Shown: positions 1-10,475 of the stretch, piece after piece
Layout of the letters: each line of letters opens with the position of its first letter
How positions within the stretch are numbered: position 1 is the first letter of the stretch
From: Clostridiales bacterium
GTDB taxonomy: Bacteria; Bacillota; Clostridia; Christensenellales; DTU072
Assembly (NCBI GenBank): GCA_012799455.1
Contig: JAAZLE010000084.1
Span: forward strand, 80,390-124,247
Length of the DNA: 43,858 bases
Reading direction: 5' to 3'
Notes under the pieces: model-generated
What the model saw: only the letters and a program-made list of their open reading frames with translations
Told to the model about the DNA's origin: nothing
The model's database searches: none
Position numbers and translations under genes: made by a program

Positions 1-1
1 G

Positions 2-109
2 TCACGCGAAATGATAAGGATGAGAGAAGAGGGCATATTTGATTTTTGGAAGGATCATATTGATATAAAGAATCTTGAAGCACTTGTTGAAATAGTGAGA
101 TCAAAGTGA
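2..109 (+). CDS. C-terminal fragment of an unidentified protein truncated by window start (...SREMIRMREEGIFDFWKDHIDIKNLEALVEIVRSK*)
   Basis: Open frame from base 2 to TGA at 107-109, immediately overlapping the next start codon; no start codon visible. Confidence 0.4.
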   Translation, partial: SREMIRMREEGIFDFWKDHIDIKNLEALVEIVRSK

Positions 110-1020
110 TGAGATACGAATTGTTTATTTTGCTGCCAGCAATTTTGTTGTTTTTAGTATTTGTCTATTATGCAATCATATTTTACTATGTAAAGAAACT
201 TGTCAAACCATCACGAAAGACAGTAGAAGATGTGTTGGACTATGAAATAGAAGAAAAAGGATTTAAAAAAGAGTGGTTGGATATACCGTTTGAGGAAATG
301 CACATGCTATCTAATTATGGGTATAATGTATTTGCTAAATTTTATACAAATCCCAAACCAACGAAAAAGATAATGATTTCATTACATGGACATAGTTCCT
401 GTTCTCTTTCTCAGATGAAATATTTAGAGATGTTCTTTGATTACGGGTTTAATGTGTTTATGCCAGATCATAGATATAGTGGGTATAGCGAAGGGAATTG
501 CATTACATTGGGAGTTTTAGAACATGACGACGTTCTACAATGGATGGAAATGTTGGTGGAAAAATATCCAGGCTATGAAATGCATATATTTGGGGAAAGC
601 ATGGGTGCAGCAACAGCAATAATGGTAGCTGCTAAAAATGATAAAATAAAGTCATTGATTGAATATTGCGGATTTTATGATCTTAAAACGATGACTAAAC
701 AATATGTGAAAAAAGAATCTGTTGCCAAGATGATTTGGCCATCTTATCGATGGCTCTGCAAGATTGTATATAAATTTGATCTAGCAGAAAGTAAAGCTGG
801 TGAATCCATATTGAAGGTTAAATGCCCGGTTTTGATGATACATAGCAAAGCAGATAAAATTGTCGGTTATGAAAATGCGTTAAAATTTAAAAAAGCACGT
901 CCAGATGTTCCGCTAATAACATTCGAGGATACCGTCCACGCTCGCTCTATAATCATGGATGCTGATAAGTTTAAATCAGAGGTTTACAGTTTTTATAAAA
1001 ACAATAACATAGTTGATTAA
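106..1020 (+). CDS. Membrane-anchored alpha/beta hydrolase (serine hydrolase-like)
   Basis: N-terminal hydrophobic helix, LHGHSS oxyanion-type motif, GESMG nucleophile elbow, late Asp (HSKADKIV) and His (DTVHARS). GTG at 106 or ATG at 109. Confidence 0.85.
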   Translation: MMRYELFILLPAILLFLVFVYYAIIFYYVKKLVKPSRKTVEDVLDYEIEEKGFKKEWLDIPFEEMHMLSNYGYNVFAKFYTNPKPTKKIMISLHGHSSCSLSQMKYLEMFFDYGFNVFMPDHRYSGYSEGNCITLGVLEHDDVLQWMEMLVEKYPGYEMHIFGESMGAATAIMVAAKNDKIKSLIEYCGFYDLKTMTKQYVKKESVAKMIWPSYRWLCKIVYKFDLAESKAGESILKVKCPVLMIHSKADKIVGYENALKFKKARPDVPLITFEDTVHARSIIMDADKFKSEVYSFYKNNNIVD

Positions 1021-1162
1021 ACATCACATATAGAGATGTCATTGTTTTAATTGTAGAGCAAGAGGAGAGATAGTTACTTGTTGATTTGAATCTTGATTTG
1101 TAGAGTAAAAAGCTCCTTTGCTAATTTCCTGAAGTAAAATTGAAAATATTTGAAAAAACTAA

Positions 1163-1191
1163 TTGACAAGGTTAAAGCATGTTGGTATTAT
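1163..1191 (+). promoter_or_regulatory. Sigma-70/SigA-type promoter for the S10 operon
   Basis: TTGACA (1163-1168), 17-bp spacer, TATTAT (1186-1191), about 180 bp upstream of rpsJ. Confidence 0.75.
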
Positions 1192-1291
1192 GTACAAGTT
1201 GTTATTTTTTAATGGCAATGTGTGCGTTTGAAAGAATATTGCATTCAGATTGGTTGTTAATTCTTGCACAAGTGAAAAATCTATAACAAAT

Positions 1292-1351
1292 GGTGTCAGG
1301 CTGAAAAGCCTTTTATATGAGAGGCAGATTGACACACACGGACAGGTGTAT
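1292..1351 (+). promoter_or_regulatory. Structured 5' leader upstream of rpsJ
   Basis: GTGTCA (1293-1298) pairs with TGACAC (1330-1335), enclosing AGGCT-GAAA-AGCCT; followed by ACAC...GTGT. Candidate r-protein autoregulatory leader. Confidence 0.4.
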
Positions 1352-1374
1352 ATTAATAATTAGGAGGAATCTAT

Positions 1375-1683
1375 ATGGCAGGTCAAAAGATTAGGATAAA
1401 ATTGAAAGCCTATGACCACAATTTGATTGATGCTTCTTGCGAGAGAATAGTTCAAGCAGCTGAAGGGACTGGAGCAAGTGTATCTGGTCCAATTCCGCTA
1501 CCAACACAAAAAGAAATTATTACAATTTTGCGTTCCCCGCACATGCACAAAGATAGTCGAGAGCAATTTGAATTACGCACACATAAGCGCGTGATAGATA
1601 TCTACAACACAACATCTAAAACGGTTCAACAGTTGATGAAAATGGATCTACCAGGTGGTGTTGATATACAAATCAAAATATAA
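1375..1683 (+). CDS. rpsJ: 30S ribosomal protein S10 (uS10)
   Basis: [29 protein letters not shown]... ; first gene of the S10 operon; SD aggagg. Confidence 0.98.
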   Translation: MAGQKIRIKLKAYDHNLIDASCERIVQAAEGTGASVSGPIPLPTQKEIITILRSPHMHKDSREQFELRTHKRVIDIYNTTSKTVQQLMKMDLPGGVDIQIKI

Positions 1684-1695
1684 GGAGGGCTCATT

Positions 1696-2352
1696 ATGAA
1701 GAAGGCAATCATTGGAAGGAAGCTAGGTATGAGCCAGATTTTCACAGAAGATGGAACAGTTATTCCTGTCACAGTCGTTTTGGCAGGTCCTTGTACTGTT
1801 CTGCAAGTTAAGACAAAAGAAAAAGATGGCTATACTTCTGTTAAAGTAGGTTATGAACCTATTCTTGAAAGTAGAGTAAACAAACCCGACCTTGGTCAGT
1901 TTCGTAATGCTCAATCAGAGCCACTTCGTTTCATCAAAGAGTTCAAATTTGAGAATAGCGAAAATTATAAACCTGGCGATAAAATTTCATGTAGTATTTT
2001 TTCTGTTGGAGATCGCGTAGACGTTACTGGAAGAACGAAAGGTAGAGGGTACACAGGAGCTATAAAAAGGTGGGGGTTTGCAAGAGGTCCATCCGCACAC
2101 GGTTCGGGATATCATCGTGGTTTAGGCGCACTATCTGCTAACTCAAGTCCATCTAGAGTTTTTAAAAATAGAAAAATGCCAGGACAGTATGGTAATGAAC
2201 AAGTAACCATAAAGAATTTGGAAATAGTCAGAATCGATGAAAGCAAAAATGCAATTTTCATTGCAGGTGGAATTCCTGGACCTAAAAAGTCTGTTGTCAC
2301 AATTAAATCAACCAAGAAAGTTAGCAATATGGGTTCTAAATGGTTTAAGTAA
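1696..2352 (+). CDS. rplC: 50S ribosomal protein L3 (uL3)
   Basis: KKAIIGRKLGMSQIFTEDG..., RVFKNRKMPGQYGNEQVT; synteny. Confidence 0.98.
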   Translation: MKKAIIGRKLGMSQIFTEDGTVIPVTVVLAGPCTVLQVKTKEKDGYTSVKVGYEPILESRVNKPDLGQFRNAQSEPLRFIKEFKFENSENYKPGDKISCSIFSVGDRVDVTGRTKGRGYTGAIKRWGFARGPSAHGSGYHRGLGALSANSSPSRVFKNRKMPGQYGNEQVTIKNLEIVRIDESKNAIFIAGGIPGPKKSVVTIKSTKKVSNMGSKWFK

Positions 2353-2364
2353 TAATTTAGGAGA

Positions 2365-2997
2365 ATGGTCATGATTAAGTACAATGTAGTAGACACAAAG
2401 GGAAAGGCAGCAGGAAACATTGAGTTAGACGGCAATGTTTTTGATAGACCATATAATGAGTCTCTAATCCATCAAGTAGTGGTTGCCCAATTAGCGAACA
2501 AGAGACAGGGTACAAAATGCACCTTGACAAGAGCTGAAGTAAGGGGAGGAGGCATTAAGCCTTGGAGACAGAAGGGAACGGGTAGAGCCCGTCATGGTAG
2601 TATCAGATCACCGCTATGGAGACATGGCGGCGTCACATTTGCGCCAAAGCCCAGAGATTTTTCCAAAAAGATCAATGCAAAAATGAAAGCAGCTGCAATA
2701 TGCAGTGCGCTTAGTCAAAAAGTAAGGGACGGCAATTTAATTGTTTTGAAAGATATGGATATCGCGGAAGCTAAAACTAAATTGTTTGCAGAAGTGTTAA
2801 AAAACATTGGTGTAAATAAAACTGCATTAGTTTTAACTTGTGGAGATAGTGCAGAAACAGTTTATAGAGCAGGAAGAAACATAGAAGGTATTACTTTAAT
2901 GGATGTTAGTCTAATTAACGTATATGATGTGGTTCGTGCTGAAAAATGCGTGCTTACAAAAGACGGCGTGAAAGCCATAATGGAGGTATACGCGTAA
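2365..2997 (+). CDS. rplD: 50S ribosomal protein L4 (uL4)
   Basis: KPWRQKGTGRARHGSIRSPLWRHGGVTFAPKPRDFSKKIN; synteny. ATG at 2371 is an alternative start. Confidence 0.98.
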   Translation: MVMIKYNVVDTKGKAAGNIELDGNVFDRPYNESLIHQVVVAQLANKRQGTKCTLTRAEVRGGGIKPWRQKGTGRARHGSIRSPLWRHGGVTFAPKPRDFSKKINAKMKAAAICSALSQKVRDGNLIVLKDMDIAEAKTKLFAEVLKNIGVNKTALVLTCGDSAETVYRAGRNIEGITLMDVSLINVYDVVRAEKCVLTKDGVKAIMEVYA

Positions 2998-3287
2998 TGA
3001 ATGCATACGATATTATTTTAAAACCTATTTTATCGGAAAAGACAAATGCTGGAATAGCTTATAAAGTTTATACGTTTAAAGTAGCAAAAACAGCTACAAA
3101 AACGCAAATTAAAAAAGCTGTTGAGGAAATCTTTGCTGTGAAAGTAGATAAGGTTAATACAGTAAATTATGATGGAAAACTAAAGAGAAGAGGTAGAACA
3201 AGTGGTTATACCGCATCTTTTAAAAAGGCTTATGTAACTCTTAGCTTGGACAGTAAGCCCATTGAGATGCTAGAGAACTTGGCATAA
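2997..3287 (+). CDS. rplW: 50S ribosomal protein L23 (uL23)
   Basis: [19 protein letters not shown]...; ATG overlaps the rplD stop (TAATG), so the track start at 2946 is too early. Confidence 0.96.
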   Translation: MNAYDIILKPILSEKTNAGIAYKVYTFKVAKTATKTQIKKAVEEIFAVKVDKVNTVNYDGKLKRRGRTSGYTASFKKAYVTLSLDSKPIEMLENLA

Positions 3288-3300
3288 TAGGGGGTATCAG

Positions 3301-4131
3301 ATGGCAATAAAGAGATATAAACCAACAACACCAGGGCGTCGTGGGATGAGTGTAATGGACTACTCTCATATAACGACTAACACGCCTGAGAAAAGTTTAT
3401 TAGTCAGCAAAAGTAAAACTGGCGGACGTAACTCAAAAGGCAGAATAACAGTTAGGCACCATGGCGGAGGAAATCGTAGAAAGTATAGAATCATTGATTT
3501 TAAGAGATTAAAAGATAACATACCTGCAAAAGTTGCAACTATTGAATATGATCCCAATAGGTCCGCAAACATTGCATTATTGAATTATGCAGATGGGGAG
3601 AAGAGGTATATTTTAGCTCCTCTTGGGTTGAATGTAGGCGATACTATTTATAGTGGTGAGGAAGGTGTTGATATTAAAGTTGGAAATTGTTTACCGTTAA
3701 GCAATATCCCAGTAGGTACAATGATTCATAATGTAGAATTGCAACCCAAAAGAGGAGGGCAAATAGCTCGTTCTGCGGGTGCATCAGCGCAACTTATGGC
3801 AAAAGAGGGAGGCAAGGCAACTCTTCGTTTGCCTAGTGGAGAAATGAGATATGTTCCAATTCAATGTCGCGCAACAATAGGGCAAATTGGGAACTTAGAT
3901 TATGAGAATATTAATATTGGAAAAGCTGGACGTAAGAGACACATGGGTGTAAGACCTACAGTTAGAGGTGTTGTAATGAATCCATGTGATCACCCGCACG
4001 GTGGCGGAGAGGGTAAGAGTCCGATTGGCATGCCTTCTCCAGTAACTCCATGGGGTGTCCCAGCTCTTGGCTATAAGACTAGGAACAAAAAAGCACGTTC
4101 CAATAAAATGATTATTAAACGCATCAACTAG
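3301..4131 (+). CDS. rplB: 50S ribosomal protein L2 (uL2)
   Basis: [18 protein letters not shown]..., [30 protein letters not shown]. Confidence 0.98.
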   Translation: MAIKRYKPTTPGRRGMSVMDYSHITTNTPEKSLLVSKSKTGGRNSKGRITVRHHGGGNRRKYRIIDFKRLKDNIPAKVATIEYDPNRSANIALLNYADGEKRYILAPLGLNVGDTIYSGEEGVDIKVGNCLPLSNIPVGTMIHNVELQPKRGGQIARSAGASAQLMAKEGGKATLRLPSGEMRYVPIQCRATIGQIGNLDYENINIGKAGRKRHMGVRPTVRGVVMNPCDHPHGGGEGKSPIGMPSPVTPWGVPALGYKTRNKKARSNKMIIKRIN

Positions 4132-4141
4132 GAGGATCAAG

Positions 4142-4420
4142 ATGAGTAGATCTATAAAAAAAGGACCGTATGTAGCGGACCATTTAATGAAGAAAGTTGA
4201 GGCAATGAATGCTTCAGGAGAAAAGAGACCTATAAAAACATGGGCTAGGTCATCTACAATTTTCCCAGAGTTTGTAGGTCATACATTTGCTGTACATGAT
4301 GGAAAAAAACATGTTGCAGTCTATGTAACTGAAGATATGGTAGGATTAAAATTGGGTGAGTTTGCTCCAACGAGGACATTCCGTGGACACGCAGGCTCTA
4401 AGACGACCGGGAAAAAGTAG
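4142..4420 (+). CDS. rpsS: 30S ribosomal protein S19 (uS19)
   Basis: [18 protein letters not shown]..., [14 protein letters not shown]. Confidence 0.98.
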   Translation: MSRSIKKGPYVADHLMKKVEAMNASGEKRPIKTWARSSTIFPEFVGHTFAVHDGKKHVAVYVTEDMVGLKLGEFAPTRTFRGHAGSKTTGKK

Positions 4421-4431
4421 GAGGAAAATAG

Positions 4432-4821
4432 ATGGCAACCAGAACGAGAGAAAAAGCTATAGCCAGACAAGAAGCTAGGGACTCGAGACCTCATGCAAAA
4501 GCTAAATACATTAGAATTTCCCCATATAAAGTAGATGCTTTACTAGCATTAATAAGAGGGAAAAATTATGAAGAGGCAGTAGGTATATTAAATAACGTGA
4601 ATAAAGCATCATCTGAGCCAGTGTTGAAAGTTTTAAATTCTGCCGCAGCAAATGCAGAAAATAATCTCAACATGAATAAAGAAACGCTTTATGTAGCTAA
4701 GGCAGTAGTAGAGCAAGGTCCAACACTAAAAAGATTCAGAGCAAGAGCGAAAGGAAGAGCTGCTAGAATCTTAAAGCGCACAAGTCATATATCAATAGTA
4801 CTTGATGAAATCAAAGCATAG
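4432..4821 (+). CDS. rplV: 50S ribosomal protein L22 (uL22)
   Basis: AKAKYIRISPYKVDALLALIRGK..., KRFRARAKGRAARILKRTSHISIVL. Confidence 0.98.
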   Translation: MATRTREKAIARQEARDSRPHAKAKYIRISPYKVDALLALIRGKNYEEAVGILNNVNKASSEPVLKVLNSAAANAENNLNMNKETLYVAKAVVEQGPTLKRFRARAKGRAARILKRTSHISIVLDEIKA

Positions 4822-4832
4822 GAGGAAGCATA

Positions 4833-5561
4833 ATGGGACAAAAGATTAATCCAACAGGTTTAAGAGTAGGTGTTATATATCCATTTGGTAGTACTTGGTA
4901 TGCTGGCAAGAAAGATTTTGGCAAGTACTTAAAAGAAGATTATGATATAAGGGAATACATAAAGAAAAACTATTACGATGCAGCTATTTCTGAAATTAAG
5001 ATTGAAAGAGCTGCTGATAATATAAAAATAGACGTGTATTGTGGCCGTGTTGGTGTAGCAGTTGGCAAAAAGCTACATGCAGCAAAGTCACAAACAGGAG
5101 ACAACAAACAGGCAGTGGCTGTTGAAGGCAGTAATACTAAAGAGAAAGGTATTGATGATATAAATAAAGCTATAAGAAAAATTGTTGGACCCAATCGTAA
5201 TTTCAATGTAAATATACACGAAATTAAAAATACTGATTTAGACGCTCAGTTAGTGGCAGAAAATATTGCGGCCGCTCTTGAGAGAAGGACTCCTTATCGT
5301 AGAGCTTTGAAAGGTAACATGGGAAGAACTTTAAGGGCAGGCGCAAAAGGTATTAAGGCAATGGTTAGTGGTCGCTTAGATGGAAACGAAATAGCTCGTT
5401 CTGAAAGCTATCACGAAGGGTCGATTCCTCTACAAACAATCAGAGCAGATATAGATTATGGTTTTGCAGAAGCTCATACAACCTATGGTGTACTAGGTGT
5501 TAAAGTTTGGATATACAAGGGTGAGATTTTTGGCAAAGGAAGAAAAGGAGGTAATAACTAA
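4833..5561 (+). CDS. rpsC: 30S ribosomal protein S3 (uS3), with an apparent insertion in the KH GXXG loop
   Basis: [29 protein letters not shown]..., [54 protein letters not shown]. Confidence 0.97.
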   Translation: MGQKINPTGLRVGVIYPFGSTWYAGKKDFGKYLKEDYDIREYIKKNYYDAAISEIKIERAADNIKIDVYCGRVGVAVGKKLHAAKSQTGDNKQAVAVEGSNTKEKGIDDINKAIRKIVGPNRNFNVNIHEIKNTDLDAQLVAENIAAALERRTPYRRALKGNMGRTLRAGAKGIKAMVSGRLDGNEIARSESYHEGSIPLQTIRADIDYGFAEAHTTYGVLGVKVWIYKGEIFGKGRKGGNN

Positions 5562-6007
5562 TGTTAATGCCTAAAAGAGTAAAAAGAAGAAAGCAACATC
5601 TTTTAAAAATTAAAGGAAAAGCAACTGTCGGTAATAAAATTGCTTACGGAGAATATGGTTTAATAACGACTGAGCCAGGGAGAATTACTAATAATCAAAT
5701 AGAAGCCGCTCGTATTGCGATGACAAGATACATTAGACGTGGTGGAAAGGTATGGATTAACATATTCCCTCATATGTCAGTTACCAGAAAGCCTGCTGAA
5801 CAGCGTATGGGTAGCGGAAAAGGGGCGCCAGATTACTGGATTGCATCAGTTAAACCAGGCAGGGTACTGTTTGAAATGGGTGGAGTCGCAGAAGATGTTG
5901 CAAGAGAAGCATTAAGACTTGCATCCTACAAGTTACCTGTAAAATGTAAGTTTGTAAAGAAGTCAGACTGCGAGGAAGTGCAAGGTGGTGAAGTAAATGA
6001 AGGCTAA
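5561..6007 (+). CDS. rplP: 50S ribosomal protein L16 (uL16)
   Basis: [21 protein letters not shown]...; start overlaps the rpsC stop. Confidence 0.98.
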   Translation: MLMPKRVKRRKQHLLKIKGKATVGNKIAYGEYGLITTEPGRITNNQIEAARIAMTRYIRRGGKVWINIFPHMSVTRKPAEQRMGSGKGAPDYWIASVKPGRVLFEMGGVAEDVAREALRLASYKLPVKCKFVKKSDCEEVQGGEVNEG

Positions 6008-6251
6008 GAATTTTTTTGAAATGACAAATGAAGAGTTGGAAGTAAAAGTTAAAGAACTGAAAAAAGAGTTGTTTGAATTGCGTTTTAAGCAATTGGTTTC
6101 TCAACTATCTAATCCACTGAGCATAAACGAGTGTAAAAAAGATATTGCAAGAGCCCTCACAATAATACGCCAAAGAGAGTTAGGTATTTCGGAAGGTCCT
6201 GTAAAAGAGACTAAGACAACGAAAAAGAGAACAACAAAAGCTAAGGCGTAA
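5997..6251 (+). CDS. rpmC: 50S ribosomal protein L29 (uL29) with short Lys/Thr-rich C-terminal tail
   Basis: [32 protein letters not shown]...; tail [15 protein letters not shown]. Confidence 0.95.
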   Translation: MKAKNFFEMTNEELEVKVKELKKELFELRFKQLVSQLSNPLSINECKKDIARALTIIRQRELGISEGPVKETKTTKKRTTKAKA

Positions 6252-6274
6252 TGGTTACATTGGAGGAAATAAAA

Positions 6275-6532
6275 ATGGAAGAAAGAAATTTGAGAAAAAC
6301 TAGAGTTGGTGTGGTTGTTAGTGACGCTATGGACAAAACTATAGTTGTAATGATTAGCGGAAAGGCAAAACATCCAATTATAAAGAAATATATCACCAGA
6401 TCTAAAAAATTATATGTTCACGATGAGAATAATGAGTGCAATGTTGGAGATACAGTAGAAGTTATGGAAACTAGACCAATTTCAAAGAATAAACATTGGC
6501 GTCTTGTTAGAATTATTGATAAAGCAAAATAA
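6275..6532 (+). CDS. rpsQ: 30S ribosomal protein S17 (uS17)
   Basis: [25 protein letters not shown]...; SD ggagg precedes ATG 6275. The track start at 6251 is the alternative. Confidence 0.95.
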   Translation: MEERNLRKTRVGVVVSDAMDKTIVVMISGKAKHPIIKKYITRSKKLYVHDENNECNVGDTVEVMETRPISKNKHWRLVRIIDKAK

Positions 6533-6544
6533 GGAGTCGCGGAA

Positions 6545-6919
6545 ATGATACAACCTCAATCAAGATTAAAAGTAGCCGACAACAGTGGGGCAAAAGAAAT
6601 TATGTGTATTAGGTGCCTAGGTGGCGCGTATGTTAGAAGTGCTGGAATAGGTGATGTCATTGTTGCATCAGTGAAATCTGCCACGCCAGGTGGAGTCGTA
6701 AAGAAGGGCGATGTCATAAAAGCTGTTATTGTAAGGACACGCAAAGAAATACAACGCAAAGATGGAACTGTAATAAAATTTGATGATAACGCAGCTGTTA
6801 TAATTGATAATCCAGTACAAAAGCAACCTAAAGGAACGCGTATTTTTGGGCCAATAGCAAGAGAACTAAGAGAAAGGGGATATATGAAAATAATATCCCT
6901 AGCTCCTGAGGTGTTATAG
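6545..6919 (+). CDS. rplN: 50S ribosomal protein L14 (uL14)
   Basis: [27 protein letters not shown]..., [28 protein letters not shown]. Confidence 0.98.
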   Translation: MIQPQSRLKVADNSGAKEIMCIRCLGGAYVRSAGIGDVIVASVKSATPGGVVKKGDVIKAVIVRTRKEIQRKDGTVIKFDDNAAVIIDNPVQKQPKGTRIFGPIARELRERGYMKIISLAPEVL

Positions 6920-6928
6920 GAGGAAGAT

Positions 6929-7588
6929 ATGAATAAGACTAAGATTCGCAAAGATGATTATGTAATGATTCTTGCCGGAAAAGATAAAGGTAAAACAGCA
7001 CAAGTTATCGCTGTAGATAAGACAAATAACAGAGTATATGTTGAAGGGCAAGGATTAGCTACTGTGAATACCAAGGCAGTGAAAGCTCGCAGACCAAATG
7101 AAAAAAGCGGGTTAATTAAGAGACCTGGAAGTGTGGATATAAGCAATGTTTTACCAGTATGTAGCGCATGTGGAAAAACCACAAAAATAGGGATATCCGA
7201 TGTGGACGGAAGCAAAGTCAGGATTTGTAAAAAATGTGGTGCTGTTTTGGTTACCAAGAAGACTACAGCAAAAGCAGCTGCAAAAGCCACAGTTAGAAAG
7301 AAGACAACTGCAGTTAAAAGAACGGATGTAGCGGCGGAAGAACCTAAAGCTGAAGTTGTAAAAAAATCAAGCGAGACAGATGTACTAACGGAGCAAGTTA
7401 AAGTTGCAGATGCTAAAAAAGAAACCAAAGCTAAAACAGCTGTTGTAAAAAAGGCAGATGCAAAACCAGCAGTAGAAAAAAAGACAACCACAACTAAATC
7501 AGATACGGCTAAAGCCCCAAAAAAGACAACTGATACAGCTGTGAAGAAAACAAAGACAGAAACTCAAAAAGTTGAGAGTAAGGAATAA
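6929..7588 (+). CDS. rplX: 50S ribosomal protein L24 (uL24), zinc-ribbon-like and with a ~110-aa Lys/Ala/Thr-rich C-terminal extension
   Basis: [26 protein letters not shown]... KOW core; CSAC...CKKC; tail [22 protein letters not shown].... Confidence 0.95.
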   Translation: MNKTKIRKDDYVMILAGKDKGKTAQVIAVDKTNNRVYVEGQGLATVNTKAVKARRPNEKSGLIKRPGSVDISNVLPVCSACGKTTKIGISDVDGSKVRICKKCGAVLVTKKTTAKAAAKATVRKKTTAVKRTDVAAEEPKAEVVKKSSETDVLTEQVKVADAKKETKAKTAVVKKADAKPAVEKKTTTTKSDTAKAPKKTTDTAVKKTKTETQKVESKE

Positions 7589-7599
7589 GGAGGCACAAG

Positions 7600-8193
7600 A
7601 TGGCTGCAAAAAAACAAGTTGTTAAAGAAACTCCTGCCCAAAGAGAAGTAAGAAGGCTTGCTATAAAGTATAAAGAGGAAGTTATTCCTCAAATGATGAA
7701 AAAGTTCAACTATACTTCACCGATGCAAGTTCCAAAGCTAGAGAAAATAGTATTAAATATGCGTTTAGGCGATGTTAAAGACCCTAAAGATGCAAAAGAG
7801 ATGCAAAAGGCAGTAAAAGAATTGGAAACGATTGCAGGGCAAAAAGCTGTTTATACAAAAGCAAAAAAATCAGTTGCTAACTTTAAAGTTAGAGAAGGAC
7901 AAGTTATAGGTGCAATGGTTACTTTAAGAAATGAACATATGTGGGATTTCTTTGATAAATTAATATCAATAGCATTGCCAAGAGTTCGTGACTTTAAGGG
8001 TGTTTCAAAGAAATCGTTTGATGGAAGGGGAAACTACTCAATGGGAGTTAAAGAGCAATTAATATTCCCAGAGATTTCATATGATGATATAGATAAAATT
8101 AGAGGGTTTGATGTAACAATCGTTACCTCGTCAAGTACGGATAATGAGGCTAGAGAACTTCTAGACTTACTCGGAATGCCGTTCTCAAGATAG
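7600..8193 (+). CDS. rplE: 50S ribosomal protein L5 (uL5)
   Basis: [13 protein letters not shown]..., [34 protein letters not shown]. Confidence 0.98.
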   Translation: MAAKKQVVKETPAQREVRRLAIKYKEEVIPQMMKKFNYTSPMQVPKLEKIVLNMRLGDVKDPKDAKEMQKAVKELETIAGQKAVYTKAKKSVANFKVREGQVIGAMVTLRNEHMWDFFDKLISIALPRVRDFKGVSKKSFDGRGNYSMGVKEQLIFPEISYDDIDKIRGFDVTIVTSSSTDNEARELLDLLGMPFSR

Positions 8194-8202
8194 GAGGGAA
8201 AT

Positions 8203-8388
8203 ATGGCAAAAAAAGCTATGATAAATAAACAGAAAAGAAAGCAAAAATTCTCTACAAGAGAATACACTAGATGTTCTATATGTGGAAGACCCCACGCAGT
8301 TCTTCGCAAATACGGAGTATGTAGAGTCTGTTTTAGAGAACTAGCACACAAAGGGCAAATCCCGGGTGTACGCAAAGCAAGCTGGTAG
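8203..8388 (+). CDS. rpsZ: 30S ribosomal protein S14 type Z (zinc-binding)
   Basis: 61 aa; [38 protein letters not shown]. Confidence 0.97.
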   Translation: MAKKAMINKQKRKQKFSTREYTRCSICGRPHAVLRKYGVCRVCFRELAHKGQIPGVRKASW

Positions 8389-8400
8389 GAGGTAATTAAC

Positions 8401-8802
8401 ATGACAATGACAGATCCAATAGCGGATATGCTAACAAGAATCAGAAATGGTTTGGCAAATAGAAGTGCGTTTGTAGAAATGCCGTCAAGTAAAATTAAAG
8501 TGTCTATTGCCGAAATTATGGTCGAAGAAGGATATTTAGACTATGTAAAAGTTATTAAAAAAGAAGGAAAAGTGCAAGACACACTAGTTATAGGCTTAAA
8601 ATATGTCAACAAAGAGAAAGCAATTAGAGGCTTGAAAAGAATTAGTAAGCCAAGTCTAAGAGTGTACGCAAAAGCAACTTCATTACCTAAAGTTTTAGGT
8701 GGAATGGGTATTGCGATTATATCAACCTCCAATGGAGTTATGACTGACAAAAATGCTCGAAAGGTTGGAGCTGGTGGCGAAGTTCTCGCATATGTGTGGT
8801 AG
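8401..8802 (+). CDS. rpsH: 30S ribosomal protein S8 (uS8)
   Basis: [33 protein letters not shown]..., GGEVLAYVW. Confidence 0.98.
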   Translation: MTMTDPIADMLTRIRNGLANRSAFVEMPSSKIKVSIAEIMVEEGYLDYVKVIKKEGKVQDTLVIGLKYVNKEKAIRGLKRISKPSLRVYAKATSLPKVLGGMGIAIISTSNGVMTDKNARKVGAGGEVLAYVW

Positions 8803-8812
8803 GAGGTAAAAA

Positions 8813-9367
8813 ATGTCAAGAATAGGGGTAAAACCGATTGATTTAGGTAAAAATGTTACATTTAAATATGAGAAGAATTTAGTAACCGTATCTGGGCCTA
8901 AAGGAACTCTTACCCAAACAATTTCTAATGAGAGTAAAATTAAGATAATCAATGAAAATGGCATTGTTAGGTTGGAAAATACGGAAAGCAGTAAAAAGCA
9001 AAATGCCATGCATGGATTATATAGGTCGTTAATCGCCAACATGGTGAAAGGTGTAACCGACGGTTTCGAAAAACGCCTTATTGTTAACGGCGTTGGTTAT
9101 AAAGTAGAAATGAAAGGAACAACTTTGGTTCTTTATATAGGCTATAGCAAGCCTGTTCATTTTGAAACTCCGGAAGGAATTACTATTAGCGTAGCTGGAC
9201 CTACAGAAATTGTGGTTCAAGGTTGCGATAAGGAAAGAGTTGGACAATGTGCCGCTGATATTAAATCTAAAAGAATGCCTGAGCCATACCATGGATATGG
9301 AATTCGTTATAAGGATGAAACAATACTTCGTAAAGAAATTAAAGCTGCAGGTAAAGTAGGAGAGTAG
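8813..9367 (+). CDS. rplF: 50S ribosomal protein L6 (uL6)
   Basis: MSRIGVKPIDLGKNVTF...VSGPKGTL; PEPYHGYGIRYKDE. Confidence 0.98.
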   Translation: MSRIGVKPIDLGKNVTFKYEKNLVTVSGPKGTLTQTISNESKIKIINENGIVRLENTESSKKQNAMHGLYRSLIANMVKGVTDGFEKRLIVNGVGYKVEMKGTTLVLYIGYSKPVHFETPEGITISVAGPTEIVVQGCDKERVGQCAADIKSKRMPEPYHGYGIRYKDETILRKEIKAAGKVGE

Positions 9368-9370
9368 GCA

Positions 9371-9739
9371 ATGATTAATAAACCAAATAAAAATAAAACT
9401 AGACAAAAAGTTCATCTAAGAATCAGAAAAAATATTAAAGGAACAGTAGAGTGTCCAAGGCTCAATGTATATAGGTCTACAAGTCATATATATGGGCAAC
9501 TCATTGATGATGTTGCAGGCAATACGCTGTTATCTCTAAGCTCATTAGATAAGGGAATTTCCAAATTAATAAATGGAAAGACCAAAACTGAGCAAGCAAG
9601 CATAGTAGGGGAAAAATTAGGTGAAAAGGCAGTTGCCGCCGGATATACTAAAGTTGTTTACGATCGTGGTGGGTACATATACACCGGAAGAGTAGCAGCA
9701 TTTGCAGAAGGCGCAAGAAAAGCAGGATTGATTTTTTAG
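9371..9739 (+). CDS. rplR: 50S ribosomal protein L18 (uL18)
   Basis: [33 protein letters not shown]..., [26 protein letters not shown]. Confidence 0.98.
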   Translation: MINKPNKNKTRQKVHLRIRKNIKGTVECPRLNVYRSTSHIYGQLIDDVAGNTLLSLSSLDKGISKLINGKTKTEQASIVGEKLGEKAVAAGYTKVVYDRGGYIYTGRVAAFAEGARKAGLIF

Positions 9740-9751
9740 TAGGAGATAGAT

Positions 9752-10270
9752 ATGGCAAGGGAAAATAGAGATAGATTCAATAGAGAACCAAAAGAAGAGT
9801 TAATCATGAAGACTGTTGACTTGAAAAGAGTCGCTAAAGTTGTAAAAGGTGGTCGTAATATGAGATTTACAGCACTTGTTGTTGTAGGTGATGGAAAGGG
9901 TAGAGTGGGATGTGCGACTGGTAAAGCAAAAGAAGTTCCAGAAGCAATTGCGAAAGCTCAAAAGGCTGCGAAAGAAAATATGGTTACAATAGCGATGAAA
10001 GATACCACGATACCACACGAGGTAACAGGAGTCTATGGTCGTGGAAAAGTATTGATGATACCTGCCGAAGAAGGAACCGGTGTTATAGCGGGTGGCGCTG
10101 TGCGTGCGGTTCTCGAAGCATGTGGTATTGCGGACATCAGAACTAAAGCTATTGGTACAACAAATCCGATTAACTGTGTAAAAGCTGCTATAGAAGGATT
10201 GAAAAGTTTACGGACAGCAGAACAAGTTGCCGCAATTAGAGGCAAGACAGTAGAAGAGATATTAGGATAG
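9752..10270 (+). CDS. rpsE: 30S ribosomal protein S5 (uS5)
   Basis: [44 protein letters not shown]. Confidence 0.98.
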   Translation: MARENRDRFNREPKEELIMKTVDLKRVAKVVKGGRNMRFTALVVVGDGKGRVGCATGKAKEVPEAIAKAQKAAKENMVTIAMKDTTIPHEVTGVYGRGKVLMIPAEEGTGVIAGGAVRAVLEACGIADIRTKAIGTTNPINCVKAAIEGLKSLRTAEQVAAIRGKTVEEILG

Positions 10271-10280
10271 GAGGTTCAAA

Positions 10281-10466
10281 ATGGCTCAACTGAAAATTAC
10301 TTTGAAGAAAAGCACTATAGGGTGTTTAAAAAACCAAATAGATACAGTAGCAGCTCTTGGACTTCGTAAAATAGGACAGTTCAAGATTCATGAAGACAAT
10401 CCTGTGATTAGAGGGATGGTTTTTAGAGTACAGCATCTTGTGGAAGTTGAAGAATTAAAACAATAG
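10281..10466 (+). CDS. rpmD: 50S ribosomal protein L30 (uL30)
   Basis: 61 aa; [30 protein letters not shown]. Confidence 0.96.
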   Translation: MAQLKITLKKSTIGCLKNQIDTVAALGLRKIGQFKIHEDNPVIRGMVFRVQHLVEVEELKQ

Positions 10467-10475
10467 GAGAAAAAG

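Noticed and set aside
1723-2435. Antisense ORFs over rplC (1723..1914 -, 2112..2435 -)
   Set aside because: Fully opposite highly conserved ribosomal genes, no RBS or family resemblance; by-products of AT-rich codon usage.
6958-7491. 177-aa minus-strand ORF antisense to rplX
   Set aside because: Low-complexity hydrophobic translation (VVFFSTAGF...) is the mirror of the Lys/Ala/Thr-rich uL24 tail.
7256-7585. Possible tandem DNA repeat in rplX tail
   Set aside because: Only amino-acid composition is repetitive; no regular nucleotide period is visible.
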